DNA of 64,000 nt from Balanoglossus misakiensis (taxonomy: Eukaryota; Hemichordata): the NCBI GenBank assembly GCA_040954595.2, contig CM082577.2:8308001-8372000 (forward strand), given 5' to 3'. Below the pieces are notes generated by a model that saw only the letters and a list, made by a program, of their open reading frames with translations, made no database searches and had not been told where the DNA came from. The position numbers were made by a program, and so were the translations under genes. Numbering within the stretch: position 1 is the first letter of the stretch; every line of letters starts with the position of its first letter. This document shows positions 50,673 to 62,588 of the stretch, piece after piece.

Positions 50673-51596
50673 ATGCTTCACAACATTAAAGGGAGTGGTA
50701 CAACATGGTTAGTCGTAGCCGGCATGAGCGGCCTTGCAGCTTTTGGATGGGTGCTTCACACGTTGCGGTCAAACAGAAAACACCATCATCATCCCGAGCA
50801 TCTTTCAGTGATGGAGGATTCGACCATAGGACGGATTGGCATCACAGGTGCGGCGGGACTTATCGGGAGTATTTTACGGCAGCGCCTTCCTCAACATGGT
50901 GACTTTGAATTGGTCCTGTTCACTATTTCAGATGGAGAGGTGGACGGATCTATCGGTGTTGATTTGAGTGACGCAACTGCTCTGCAAGGAAAGTTCGACG
51001 ACCTCGATTGCGTTATTCACCTGGCGGGTGATTCGTCCGCTAATGCATCATGGGAAAGCACTATAAAAAACAACCAAACAGCAACCTACAACGTTTTGCG
51101 AGAATGTGTCCGCGCAAAAGTGAGAAAGGTCATATTTGCCAGTTCCAATCACATCATGAATGGTTACGTTGTCGACAGTTTTGACAACCCGGAATCCTTC
51201 AACCTCGAGAGGGCGCCATCAGTGAAATTTACTGAGTTCGATGACCCGCTGCCCGATTCGTTGTACGGTGTCAGTAAACTCGCAGGGGAAGCTCTTGGAA
51301 AACTGTTTTCTTCCCGCCACGGAATTGATGTCGTTTGTTTTCGTATCGGATGGGTAACTTTGGAAGACGATCCCAACGCCTTACAAGGCAAAAGAGGGGA
51401 CTATCTACGCTCTGTGTTTCTTAGTCAACGAGACTGCGTGCAGGCGTTTCTTAAAGCCATCAGAACCAAACTTCCAACGAAATTCGTCGTCTTGAATTTG
51501 ACATCAGCAAATACAACAGGAATTTATGATCTCAGTAGAATCAGACAGATGATTGGTTATAATCCCCTCGACAATTCAGGGAAATTCCAGGCATAG
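50673..51596 (+). CDS. Membrane-anchored extended SDR, uronate-dehydrogenase-like, intronless
   Basis: NAD-dependent epimerase/dehydratase-type short-chain dehydrogenase of 307 residues, one exon, ATG at 50673-50675 (MLHNIKGSGTTWL). An N-terminal hydrophobic segment (WLVVAGMSGLAAFGWVLHTL, residues 12-31) and a His-rich linker precede the Rossmann fold. The NAD motif GITGAAGLIG ends at residue 65, DCVIHLAGD is at 112-120, VIFASSNHIMNGY at 153-165, and the catalytic Tyr198-xxx-Lys202 is YGVSK. FRIGW and a terminal LGYxP-like NPLD region follow. SSNH and the overall order resemble bacterial uronate (hexuronate) dehydrogenases more than UDP-sugar epimerases. Those oxidise uronic acids to aldaric lactones; the substrate here is inferred only. 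No introns, unlike most neighbours. Confidence 0.8.
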   Translation: MLHNIKGSGTTWLVVAGMSGLAAFGWVLHTLRSNRKHHHHPEHLSVMEDSTIGRIGITGAAGLIGSILRQRLPQHGDFELVLFTISDGEVDGSIGVDLSDATALQGKFDDLDCVIHLAGDSSANASWESTIKNNQTATYNVLRECVRAKVRKVIFASSNHIMNGYVVDSFDNPESFNLERAPSVKFTEFDDPLPDSLYGVSKLAGEALGKLFSSRHGIDVVCFRIGWVTLEDDPNALQGKRGDYLRSVFLSQRDCVQAFLKAIRTKLPTKFVVLNLTSANTTGIYDLSRIRQMIGYNPLDNSGKFQA

Positions 51597-51831
51597 TAGA
51601 ATGCGTCGTTCCAGGCCCGATACACCTGAAAATCATGAATCTTGACTCTGAATCAAGAATGTTACTGTTAAAGAGGACCATGATGCGAGATCAGCAACAT
51701 TAAACAGTGAATCCGTTTCAATTGATAAGATTTAACCGTCGCCAATGACCGTGCCAAGTCACGCACATGAAAAAAAAACAGGTGTACGTCCATGCGTGTC
51801 ACAAAAAAGACCGACAACATAATTTCAAATT

Positions 51832-51837
51832 AATAAA
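51832..51837 (+). terminator. Poly(A) signal of the SDR gene
   Basis: AATAAA 236 bases after the SDR stop. It lies only 11 bases from an opposite-strand AATAAA at 51849-51854. Confidence 0.5.
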
Positions 51838-51848
51838 TTCATGTGGCT

Positions 51849-51854
51849 TTTATT
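51849..51854 (-). terminator. Candidate distal poly(A) signal of the death-domain gene
   Basis: AATAAA on minus, 1.55 kb beyond the stop at 53404. If used, the transcript would overlap the SDR mRNA tail. The interval 51860-53403 has no supported CDS. Confidence 0.3.
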
Positions 51855-53403
51855 GTCACAAATTGTCATTTCTTGCTGCCATGACTACCATGACAGATCG
51901 AAATACATGTATACAACCACTGCTAATGTTTAAAAAAAAACATTGGTGTCTTACAATGCAGTGAAGTCAATAATGAAACGTTGGTACTGACACAATGGAG
52001 CTTGTGTATCTGAAATTCTTTAATACAGGCCAGATTGTTTTATATCCGCTTTGGATTTTTTTGAATCATGATTTTCATACACAACTGGTAAGAATTATTC
52101 TGTTTGCCTAGTGGCAAGCAAGTCTTTGCTAAATTTCTTTAAAGTTAAAACGAAAACTTCACAATGTTGATGTCAGCTTTGAGCGTACATATAAAACCGG
52201 GGACAGTGGCCGGGAAATCTGAATATGAAATAAATTTGAGAATTTGGAGCAAACGACCGAACACGCCGACATTGTTTTGTCAAAATTGGGGGATAGGAAA
52301 AGATAGGCAGTTAAATGTTAAGGCAAAAATATAGTCACAAGCTGATCCAAAGGACTACCTTGAATAATTCATTCTGATTTCTTGTTAGGCTAACAAAATT
52401 GTCACACACTGTTTACTTTATAAACGGTCCCGTCACAGAAAAATTCCCAAGATTGTCTATTTAAAAGAATGGCAAATGCCCACACACAAAACCACACTGG
52501 CATAAAATGAAGAGGAAAAAAACCCCGCTAAGCTGTGAAGTCCAACCAAACACAGCCACTTAAATTACAAACTTTATAATATATTAAGACTCGCATCAAG
52601 CACATTGATGGAGCAAAGCTATTAGAACACAACTCCGACATTTCATTGCAAAATAATTTAAATTTTGTCAATAAGCTTACAGATTCAAAGGATGTATAAT
52701 AATACAGCATGTATGTTGAAAGGAGACAGAAGAGAGAAGGAAGAGGAGGGGGGGCGGTACCCTGAATGGTTTTTGTCTGAATATAAGTTTCAGATGTCTG
52801 TGAAACATTGTTTTTGATACTACAGATACTATGGACAATGTGATCCAACTGGGCACCTGGCAAAAGATGATAGGATTTAAAAGAGTGGACATGTCTTATA
52901 ATATATGGAAGACACTGGAAATGGCAAATATTGACAACATATCTGCAATAATAATTCTCCTCGCACTAACAGTCATGTCTGAACAACTTCAGTTTTCACA
53001 CAATGACATTTTCTGTACAAATTTAGAAGACGGATGCTGAGGGCTGTTTTGAGTTTTTAAAATTTATAATTCTGAAATATATATAATAATTAGAAAAATA
53101 ATTAATTATCTTATTTTAGCAATCACCGGCTGTACAATTCATATGTACAGGAATAAAATAAATTTGGCAGGAGAGTTAAAACATCTATTGTATAAATGTT
53201 TAAATAAAATACATGAATCAATTACATCAATAAGCATATACATATACTCCCTAATTTGGGGGGTACGTTTGTACTTCTCAAGTAAAAGCTTTGTTTTTTT
53301 CCACTTTGGCACATATCTTACACTAAATCAAGGGCAATATCTGCTTAATAAATTATGCAAGTGCTTGGCACTGTATATTCATAAATTTGGTTTGGAAAAC
53401 AGC

Positions 53404-56212
53404 TCAGTTTGCCCGGCTGATTCTGCTGGCAACGTGGTTTAGTCCAAGTTCGATCAAGGCCTGGCAGAGTTTTCCTTTGGTGCACTCTTCGGGAGTCTGT
53501 TCCTTCCATCTGTGCAACATCTGGAAAGCTTGCTCGCGGACTTTCCCACGATGCGCATGCTCAATGGAACACAAGTCACTTTCGGGCATGTCTAAGGTGT
53601 GGCCCACGTCCCGCCAGTTGCCCAAGACCAAACCCGCGGCATCCCACAGCTTCTTCTCCGAGAGCTCCTCGTCGTCGTCGTCGTAAAGCCGAAGGTCGCG
53701 ACGAACGGAGTTGCGGTGGACAGGCGGCGGGGCCAGAGGGAAGACTCCAGTTGACATGGACGGTATCGGATAGGACGACGTTGACATGACTGGCGAACTG
53801 TAACTGTTGTAACTGTACGACACCTGCGATACTGGCGTGACGTTCAACGACGTGCACACTGGGTTCTTGCACGGTGCGCTCGGCTGGGTTGGCGTTGACT
53901 GTCTGTGCACGATTGTGTACGGACCGCTCCCACCGAAGAATTCGCCCTCGCGAGAGTTCACGGGCGGAGTTCTCTCGGGCGTTGGGATACCGTGTTGATC
54001 ATAGATGGACGTAACGAATGGTGAGGAGGGAGCCGCTTCATTTTCTTCAATGCGGATTCTTTTACTGGTCACCTCTTCATCAGATGATGACCACGATCTC
54101 TTTCTGGACGGTATTGCCATTTCTGTAGACAGACAAAACACACAGAAATATTAATATTTTGGGAATCTTTCAGCTAACAATAACATGTGTTCAAGATCTG
54201 TTTTTCGTATCTTAGGAATAAAGGTCCATTCTTGAAATCATAGTATAAAAAAGTATTTATTTTTTTCGGAGGAAACATTTCTCAATGCGAATATATACCT
54301 TCAGCTGGAGTAGACGGTCTTTCTGAGCCACTGTTAACTGTAGGGGATGATGATGTACCAAATCGAAAGAAATGTCCCAGTCTTGACTTTGATTCTGCCG
54401 CCTCAGTGTCGGGAGACACCTCGCCGAGTCGTATCTTGCGATTGACGTCATACATGGCTCTGACAAACTCATCCGGGGTTCCTCCACGCTGCATGTACAT
54501 CGACAGCACCTGGTTGAACGGGTCATTGCAGGGCCTCAGCTTTTTGGCGATTTCAGATTTCGTGAATCCAAGCTCAAGTGCAAAATCTGTCCAATTGTTA
54601 TCGGACGTGATCTTGAGAACATCTGTGAAAAAAAGAGAGACAACGTCCATTTAGAATGTGTAAACCAACTACAATGCAAAACAACCTCTGCAAGAGTTCA
54701 ACTCCACACGAAAAAAATATAGAAGACAGACGCGGAATGCACTATGCAGTCGAGAAAACGTAAATGTCTTCATTTTCAGGAGAATGTTTGATATGGGAGT
54801 TGTAAAAGGTCATAAGGCAATACGCATTTATTTCAGGACAGACATTCGACTTACCGGCTAATTCTTTGACAGGTTCTAACGTCCATGGATTACCACTAGA
54901 TAAGGCCACGCTCTCTTCAGTTTCATTCTGAAAACACAAAACACAGGGTTAGTTGAGAGGACACTTTTAATATTCAGATATAGATATTGCGTTTCTAACC
55001 ACGCTTTGCTAAATTTGTCACGTGGCTTATCTGGAAGATAATCACGGCGCCCAGTGATGAGTATCGACTGTGGGACCCCCTGGTTCTTCATTCATATTCC
55101 AACTTTTATTATGTATAGTATACAGATCGCTCGAGACTGCCACAGTCTTGAACTCCCCATCCATCTATAGTAAGAGAGCTACCCCATATAGCCAATGCAC
55201 CATGATGCCCCTCGCAGGGGTGAAGGGTCAAGTGTCATTAAATTACTCGAGCCTTTCAACTCACAAACTGCGACCACAGTTCTGTGTACAAGTGGTCTTC
55301 TGTTCTCACACCCACACACTGAGTTGAAAAGTTCAAACTGGGTCATCAACTATGCGGACAGCTCGCAGTGGATCATGCTTTTTGACACTGCAGAATCAGT
55401 GTGGGTCCGTATTTGTACAACTTCTTCTTACCTTGACCAGGTTGAACTTGAAAATATCTTCTCTGCTGCCGTCTGGAAGAAGCCGCTCCACGAGAACTTT
55501 TCCGAAGACTTCGTTCTCCTGGGGCCTGTGCTTGAATTTGCAAGCAAACTGCTTCTCGAACTCCATTCCTTTGAAGTTCTTCTCCAACTGTTGCAAGGAG
55601 GGGTCTTCTCCGGCGTTGGTGATCGCCTCAAAGAACTCGGAAACCAGTCTCACTACAATATCACCTGTCAAACAAACACACAATGAATCATAAATTTGAC
55701 AAGTTCATGGCCAATGTTTTCTAAAAATCTTTCAGTTATGACTATGTGTAATTCTAGTATCGGTGACAATTATAACTGCCAAAGTTTAAAATGCTACTGG
55801 TACAGTGGCAAGTGGTAGTGGTCCCTGGTTTGGTTGTTTTCTCAAGGGATGAAACAATGTCACTTTGATTCTCTGATTTTTCGTTGTAAGGAGGGGTATA
55901 TACAATTCAAAGATGAAAAAAGTTGAATTTACCTTGTTTGAGAGGCTTGGCCACTGTGGCCCTTCCCACAACACACTGGTAGTTGTCGCTCTCCGGCAAC
56001 TTCTTGTCTGAGCGATGGCACAGCACTTGGAGACCAAACGTGTTGGTGTTGGAGTTCTCCACCATCCGCGCCAGACACTTCATTTGGATTTCAGAACCAC
56101 CGGAGAACCACCAGTGTTTCATTCCGAGTCTCGCCTCGTTGAGCTTCGTGCTGACAATGTCCAGAAGATTATGCATAAAGCCTTGGGAGGTTGAATATGA
56201 ACTGTTCAACAT
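53404..56212 (-). CDS. Protein with two death domains and an unrecognised N-terminal module
   Basis: Five exons join in phase: 55933-56212, 55432-55664, 54855-54927, 54299-54622 and 53404-54122 (542 residues, ATG 56210-56212, MLNSSYSTSQGF). Residues 1-171 form a beta-rich module that I cannot name (FGLQVLCHRSDKKLPES, ATVAKPLKQGDIVVRLVSEF); a UPA-type fold, as in UNC5, PIDD and ankyrins, is a weak possibility. Death domain 1 spans about 184-262 (NPWTLEPVKELA, NWTDFALELGFTKSEI, GGTPDEFVRAMYDVNRKI). A Ser/Pro/Tyr-rich disordered linker with a basic nuclear-signal-like patch (SRKRSW, SKRIRI) follows, then death domain 2 at about 457-539 (LWDAAGLVLGNWRDVGHTL, LHRWKEQT, LCQALIELGLNHVASRI). Death domains mediate homotypic assembly in apoptosis and NF-kB signalling. 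No one-to-one vertebrate orthologue is recognised. A leader exon with a short upstream ORF may lie at 56213-56399. Confidence 0.82.
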
Positions 56213-56399
56213 TTCTTGATTGCGCGAAAAAAAAATTGATGACTTTTTAAGTTTTTGGCCGAAGATGACTGGATGGAAGCCAATTGGAGGGTTTATAAAT
56301 TTTAAGTTTTGGTAGTTTATTTAAATTCGACGTCTTCGGTTTCACTGTTTCTGCAAGCTGACATTTTCTAGTGGTGTGCAGGAACCTCGAGTAGACAAT
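56213..56399 (-). promoter_or_regulatory. Possible 5'UTR part with upstream ORF, death-domain gene
   Basis: On minus, a pyrimidine-rich acceptor (TTTTTCCCCTCAG) precedes 56399, and the sequence then runs without a strong donor to the ATG at 56212. It contains a 15-codon upstream ORF (MSACRNSETEDVEFK, then TAA). If transcribed, this uORF would tend to lower translation. Inferred from sequence only. Confidence 0.35.
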
Positions 56400-59300
56400 C
56401 TGAGGGGAAAAACAAAAGAAAGAAAGGGAACTCTTTAATATGAGGTAATGTATAGTGAATTGCAATATGTTAGAAAATATGGCGACTGTCAATCAAATCA
56501 CATGCATGATCACTGATCTGCCAATTTCTGTAAGAACTGGGATTTGGGTGACAGACATAAAATAAAATTCTTAACAAATTATCTGTTGATCTATCCGGCC
56601 ATGGATTGTTAAAGTTGTCGACTCGAGCAGCCTTCGGAATGAAAACAGCGGAGCCCAAGGCTGTCAACGCACCTGCCTTAGGACCCAGGCTATAGATGCA
56701 CCATGCTCTTAGCTGTAAAGCGACACGTGAAAAGGCAATGTCTGAGTGTTCTATGAACACCCTTGCTGTTCACTGGTATTAAAAGTATATGGCTGATTTC
56801 AGCTGCAGCATTCCGATTTTGCAGTTGAACATTTTGCTTCCATCCAATACATGAACCCCGAGTAATGCTATTTATTGTACTTCGGAAAGCACATTTTGGG
56901 CGGGACACGGACAAACGGCACCCGCCGGGATACTTTCAATTCGACACAAAAGTCTTACAATGACCTAGTTTCAATTCTAAGAGTCGAAGAGCATACACAT
57001 CCAAATTACGGTGACCTGTTTTTTCAGATTTTAGGAAATTTGCTCCCAACTCCATACCCCGGATGTCATTATACTGAAGATAGATAACTGCAGCAACCGT
57101 GCGCGTGCACTTCGGTAACCGCAAGTTCCGCTCTGCAAGTCTTGAGGTCACGACCTTAGACTTTTTAAATTCAATCAAGAGATTTCTTTGCTGTTTGCGA
57201 ATTTTAATCAACCTGACGGAAATTATCTAATTGACATTTGAAACTGTAGTTGGTTATGTCGTAATAGCTGTAGTGGGTTGTGTCACGCGGCGGGACAGGT
57301 CCCATATATTGAGGGTGATAGGGCGGGCCTTGGAGTTTTAATGGCGCGATGGTCTGGAGGATGACACATCGCTCTAGGGTGGCGGGGAAGATAAGTCCTT
57401 CAACTTTTCACCACTATAAAAACTAAAGAAGCTCCATGCCATTCGGTTTACACCTGTCTTGAAACTTGTCACCGGAAAATCGCGTTGCTTCTTCTCTCTA
57501 TATATATTTGGCCGGTTCTGCGAGTATTTGTGGAAGGGTGTACATTAAACAAGACATTAGCCGGCAATTAGGCAATAGACGGGAGAGGAAATTATAGCCT
57601 TTTTAATTTGTTTGCTTGCCGGAACGTTACTTCCTGTCCATGAATGGCGAATTTAGATTACGAAGGCGATCAACAATAAAGACGGACGTGTGTAATGAGC
57701 CTTTGCTGTCACTCCGTATTGTGGGGGACTCTTATAAATGAGCGATTCTATGCAAGCCTAGGGGGTATGTTTCCGGTCTATCTTTTGTCATCCTAATTTG
57801 GTCTCATTTAAATACAGGTGGTAAACCGCACTTCTCATCTAAACGGGCTTAGATTGCTGTCAACGCTTAAGGTAGAAACTTAACTTATACCGCGGGTTCT
57901 AGTTTATAATTTTTTGTAAAAACCGCGCAAACTTGGATATGTCGGTTGTGAGCCCCACGAAGAGGGTCTCCCGACGAGTAACCGCTGTTGGATGGGAACT
58001 TTCCCCAAGTTGGAGGATTCTATGGCGACAGCGCTAGGATACGCGCAATGCTTGGATCGTTTCGGATGTCGCATCCTTTGTCTGGAGAGATGCAGCGGTT
58101 GTAAGATAGATAGGTGTCTTGAGAACGAGCCAAGGATTCAACAGGTGGTTGTGTATTATCAGGCGTGATCGCAAAGCCTACATCAGGTAAGGAAATGATA
58201 ATTAAGTTCTGATTTTCGATGAAACCTCAATTTACTTTTTATTTTACCTCGTTTGCTTCTTATCTCTGAGTCAGTTTGATTCTGCTTTGAAGCATTGGAT
58301 TTTGCAGAGAAAAAAAGATGAATTTGCTGTCACTTTTAGGCAAAAATAGGTCCAGTTTCCTCGATTCTTTTTATGTTTCATTCAGTTCAAATTTTAAAGT
58401 GAGTAGCTACTAGGTTCTGGTGTTGTATGGCCTACAATCTAACAGGAGAATGGATTTCTGGCGTGGCCAAAATCCTGTTTAATTTAATCTTATTTTGCAA
58501 ATAGTTGCAGCTGCCTCTTTATTGATTTTTCCAATGATTTTAATCAATTCATGGACACAGTTATGTGTTTGTTTGCTTGGGCTTCCATCAAGAAATTTCA
58601 CTGGACGCCTCAGTGGAATTATTTTTTTCACTTTTTTCCGGGATAAGTTTCATACGATTTCTTGTGAAATTATAAGCAACCCTTTTCTAACTTTTCTGTA
58701 AGTGATGAAATCTTGAAACTTCTTCATCAACAGAAGTCACACACAAACCTCTCCCAGTTGACATTCAAGGTTAGATTGTGTTTCTATTTCTAATTCTAAA
58801 TCTGATCATTTTCCTTCTTGGCCATCTTCTCATGTTAGATTTCTCCCCATGATAAGTACCACTTGGCGGGCAATTATTGCTTACATGGATAAAAAAAGCA
58901 GAAGATATACTCGAAATGTGTTGTACCGAAACCGTAACCTTGGTGATATGTTTGCTTGAAATTATTTGATTATATCAGATAAAAAACACAGATTTGATAA
59001 GAGGAAACTAATGACTATTTTAGCAACTGAAAATTTCTTTTTTAATTAAATTTGATATTATATTATACATCAACGTTTTATAGAAGTTGTGACCTGGCGG
59101 TAAAGGAAGTGGAATTCCAAAATGGGGTTTTCATGCAACCACAATGGCAGGTTTTGATAAGTTGGTGTGTTATCTGGACTTATCTTGTAGAGCGGAAATG
59201 TAGAGGACTGTGTACACATTGATTGAGAAAGGTTAGCTTGGCAAGTAGGATTTATGAAGGACAATTCTCTCTAAAGTAGCACCAAGCTTTGCGCTCTGGG

Positions 59301-62300
59301 GTGAATTGGACAATTAATTACCAAGGCTCTGATGGGTATATGTGCTAGAATTTCTGGGTGAGCATCGGTGAAAGTGTTTGGATGTAGATGCTTGTGAAAG
59401 AGGAAAAAAAATAGTTTGATATCAGTCAGTTTTCATCATGAAGATATGATTTCTTTGGATCGAACTTGGTAGCAATATTTGTGGGTGTTGGGAGGCTGGG
59501 GATGCTCTTGGTCTTTTGATAAATTTCAGAGGCAAAAACGGAAGCCAATTGGACGCATGTAGATTCAGTTCATTGACAAACATGCTGAATAGGACTTGTA
59601 TGATAACATCTCGGCTCAAGGATCTGTGATTACAGTTAAATATTACCCTAACAATGGGAGTCTATTAATATGCAAATCAACGGGTCACATGATAGGGTAG
59701 GCATGAGTGTGAGGTAGGGCCCCAGGGATTTGGCGGGAAGGCTGGACTTGTGGGGTGAAAAGACGGTTATTTCTGGAGGGAGAAAAAGAGCAAACAGGAC
59801 AAGTGTTTGTTCAACGGGGAAACCAATCAGGGCTTAGGGCGGGAATTTTGATTTGTGTCCACTTACGGTTCGTGCTGGTTTTGGAGGGTGGACAGTTAGT
59901 TTGATTGTCCTGTAAAAACATGGATTCAAAAAAACTGTAAAGGTAGATTGGTTGTTGGTGATAACTGTTCTATAAGCAATTCCATAGGCAAGTATTCCTC
60001 CCCCCAAAAAACATTATTTAATATGAGCTGAAGCCTTTTGTGGGATAATTTCTGTTGCATAAGACGGCTTTTATGTCAATCTGAGTTCAAAGTCTGATCA
60101 AACATGAGATATTCTGCAGGGACAGCAGAATCCATTCCTATCTTAAAGACCGACTCGACTGATCTAATCTTTTCGGCTTCAGTGGATTTCCAATTGATCC
60201 GGGGGGTAGAAACAAATTGTGTGCGAAATTCCCCCACTTGTGACTTGATGAAGTCTGTCCATTATCCGCAAGGTGAGAGGACAATCACGGTGACAGATGT
60301 GAAGAGACTGACATGCTCCACTGGTGTGTGTTTATAAAAAGGCGATCTTCATTCAAGCATGTAACATTAACCATGTCGGACTGTTTTGAAGTAAACTTAA
60401 TTCCTTTGTTGACCAGTGTCTGTGCCGTATTTGTGCTTCAACTGAGCTGGCTTAAAATTCCTTCTAAAATAGGTTTCTGACTTCAAATCATATATGCTCT
60501 TGTCTTATAAGCGGACATTAAAATATTTCAGTTGATTCTTAGCTCTGTCCATAACCGTCAGAAGCGTTCAAAACTGGCCTTGCCAAGCGGCACGCTAAAA
60601 TTGGTATATAAATCTTAGTAAATTGGTTTATTGTGAGACTTTACTGTTTGTTAGTTGTAAAACGAGTATGTCTGTGGCCCCAGGGTGTGGTGATTAACAC
60701 ATAGTTGTGAGCAATATAAAATGCACACTTTATTTACTTGCTACTAATTTTTCACCAGATATTATATTATAAGTTGTGGGTAATCAAAGTGAATTTCTCC
60801 TTTGATCTGCGTCAGTGCCGACCCTGCCTTTTGAAGTGCATGTTTATATGCAAGTCACACCACACCACAGTGCATGCATGCGGACTCCGAGCGACTTTGC
60901 ACGTGTGCTGCATAAATCATTCATTGATGGCATTTCCCCCTTCAGGGTTATGGGTGGTATGCAGACAATTTTGATTTGTCTCACTCACTGTCTTGTTTGC
61001 TCAACTACCTGGCAGCCAATCTATCATATCATTGGTGTCTGCCCATTTCTGTCCAGGGTCTCATGACCCTGAACAAAATGTTCCTATGCCCAAAAAAATG
61101 AAACAGGTGCACAATCAAATCCAATCAGCAGTTTTTTTCAGTTCCACTTAAGCTTATATGAAATTCTCGTGGTTTTAGTTTTTGGAAAAATTCTAGTTAT
61201 TTTTAAAATTTCTGGTTCATTTCTGTGCCGTGCGTGGTTAGGGACATTCTTGCACGCACACTCTTGTCTGTTCCTCAGCAACTGTCTCAGTTTAGGTAAA
61301 CATAGCAACGTGAGAGTTTCTTGGTAAGATGAAATCACTAGCAGAAGATGAAATCATTAGCTGTTTCTACGAAAGAAAGATGTGCGACGTTCTATATGTA
61401 ACAGCATTGGCTTGTTACAGCCAACTGTACCATGTGGTTAAATGTTGAATAGCGCCACCTAGTGGCCGACCAATAAAATTGCTACTGGTGAATGAGATCC
61501 CAATTTGCATATCTTAAGTGTGCCAGGTATCAGTTTTGTTAGTGCAGTTTTTGGTTCCAGCTATCAAATAACCATTGGACCCCACGTTTCTCATCATTTT
61601 TTTCAGATTCTTTTGTTTGTTTTTCACAAGAAATGTTATATAGCTTTCAGAATGGGAATGGGGTCCAGGAATCCTCAACCATGTTTATCTATACCATTCA
61701 TTTGCAGTTCTTAGCTTTATAGACAACACCACATATTTCATTTTTTGCCATTGAAAATGCAAACTGTACTAGACTGTTGTTGAATTTCCAGGTATACAGT
61801 TTTGACTTTGGGTTTGGTTTGGATTTTCCCAAGAGGTCGTGACCTGAATCTCGTGAACGCGACGCCCAACCACGATCTTGCTATCAGCCCCCGTCTTGCA
61901 ATGCAGTTCAGTCACAGACTCAAGTCTGATCACATTTCATTCTACTTGGATAATAATTAACTAACAACATGAACTCCCAATTCAGTGAGCGGCCTTGGGG
62001 TTGCCACTGCCATTCTAGAAGACTTGAAAACAACTTTAGGACATCTAGGACAAACACATAAAACGTTTGTTAAAAGGGGGAATTTTTGAGGGCGGTGAAT
62101 TGTTGCTATGGAGACAGGCACAAAGCTGGGTAAGGTTGGACTATTGTCGATGTTGTTTGTGAATGGTGCGCACCATCGCTATCATGTGTCTTACAAGCAC
62201 ATGTCATGATGCCTTTGAAAATCAATAAAAGGTTACCAAAGTAGTGAGGTCAGAATGAGCTTGCAATGGCCCCCAAAGAACTGCAGGTGGACTCCCTACC

Positions 62301-62541
62301 ATACTGATCTTTTGTAAAAAAAAAATATTCGACCAACAGGGCGTTCTGTGGAATTTGGTCTAACTTGCAAATGACGTCACTGTTTTCAGCAGTGGTATTT
62401 GCGTTTTTGAAACCACTTCTTGTTTGCTTCAGTTGACGTATGCACCTTGTCAAAAGGGGCATATTGAGTTAGTTTGAAGAGGCTTGCATTCAAACCAACT
62501 GACTAATTTTCATGTGACTGTTTTTTTTGTTCTTTTTTCAG
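56400..62541. other. Non-coding region right of the death-domain gene
   Basis: About 6 kb without a supported CDS. A TATAAAA at 57415-57421 and a good donor CAG|GTAAGG at 58186/58187 suggest a non-coding first exon of a plus-strand gene (roughly 57450-58186). The following 4.3 kb would be its intron, AT-rich with a CTCF-type motif at 61452-61465. No known repeat family was recognised. Confidence 0.4.
61452..61465 (-). promoter_or_regulatory. CTCF-type binding motif
   Basis: GCGCCACCTAGTGG on plus fits the bilaterian CTCF core consensus (CCASYAGRKGGCRS on minus) at every position. It stands in non-coding sequence between two divergent genes, a plausible place for a boundary element. A 14-bp match is expected by chance at low rate, so function is unproven. 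Confidence 0.45.
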
Positions 62542-62588
62542 CTCTCTCTGCAGATTGACAGCTTTGAGGGTGCATGGATGGAATTGGA
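62542..62588 (+). CDS. Possible first coding exon of a gene continuing to the right (weak)
   Basis: A strong polypyrimidine acceptor (TTCTTTTTTCAG) is followed by 47 bases and a good donor (GA|GTAAGTG). Inside, ATG at 62574-62576 opens MDGIG. This has the form of a small exon with a start codon, fed by the upstream leader exon near 58186. No downstream coding exon could be recognised before 64000, so the gene cannot be named. Confidence 0.3.
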
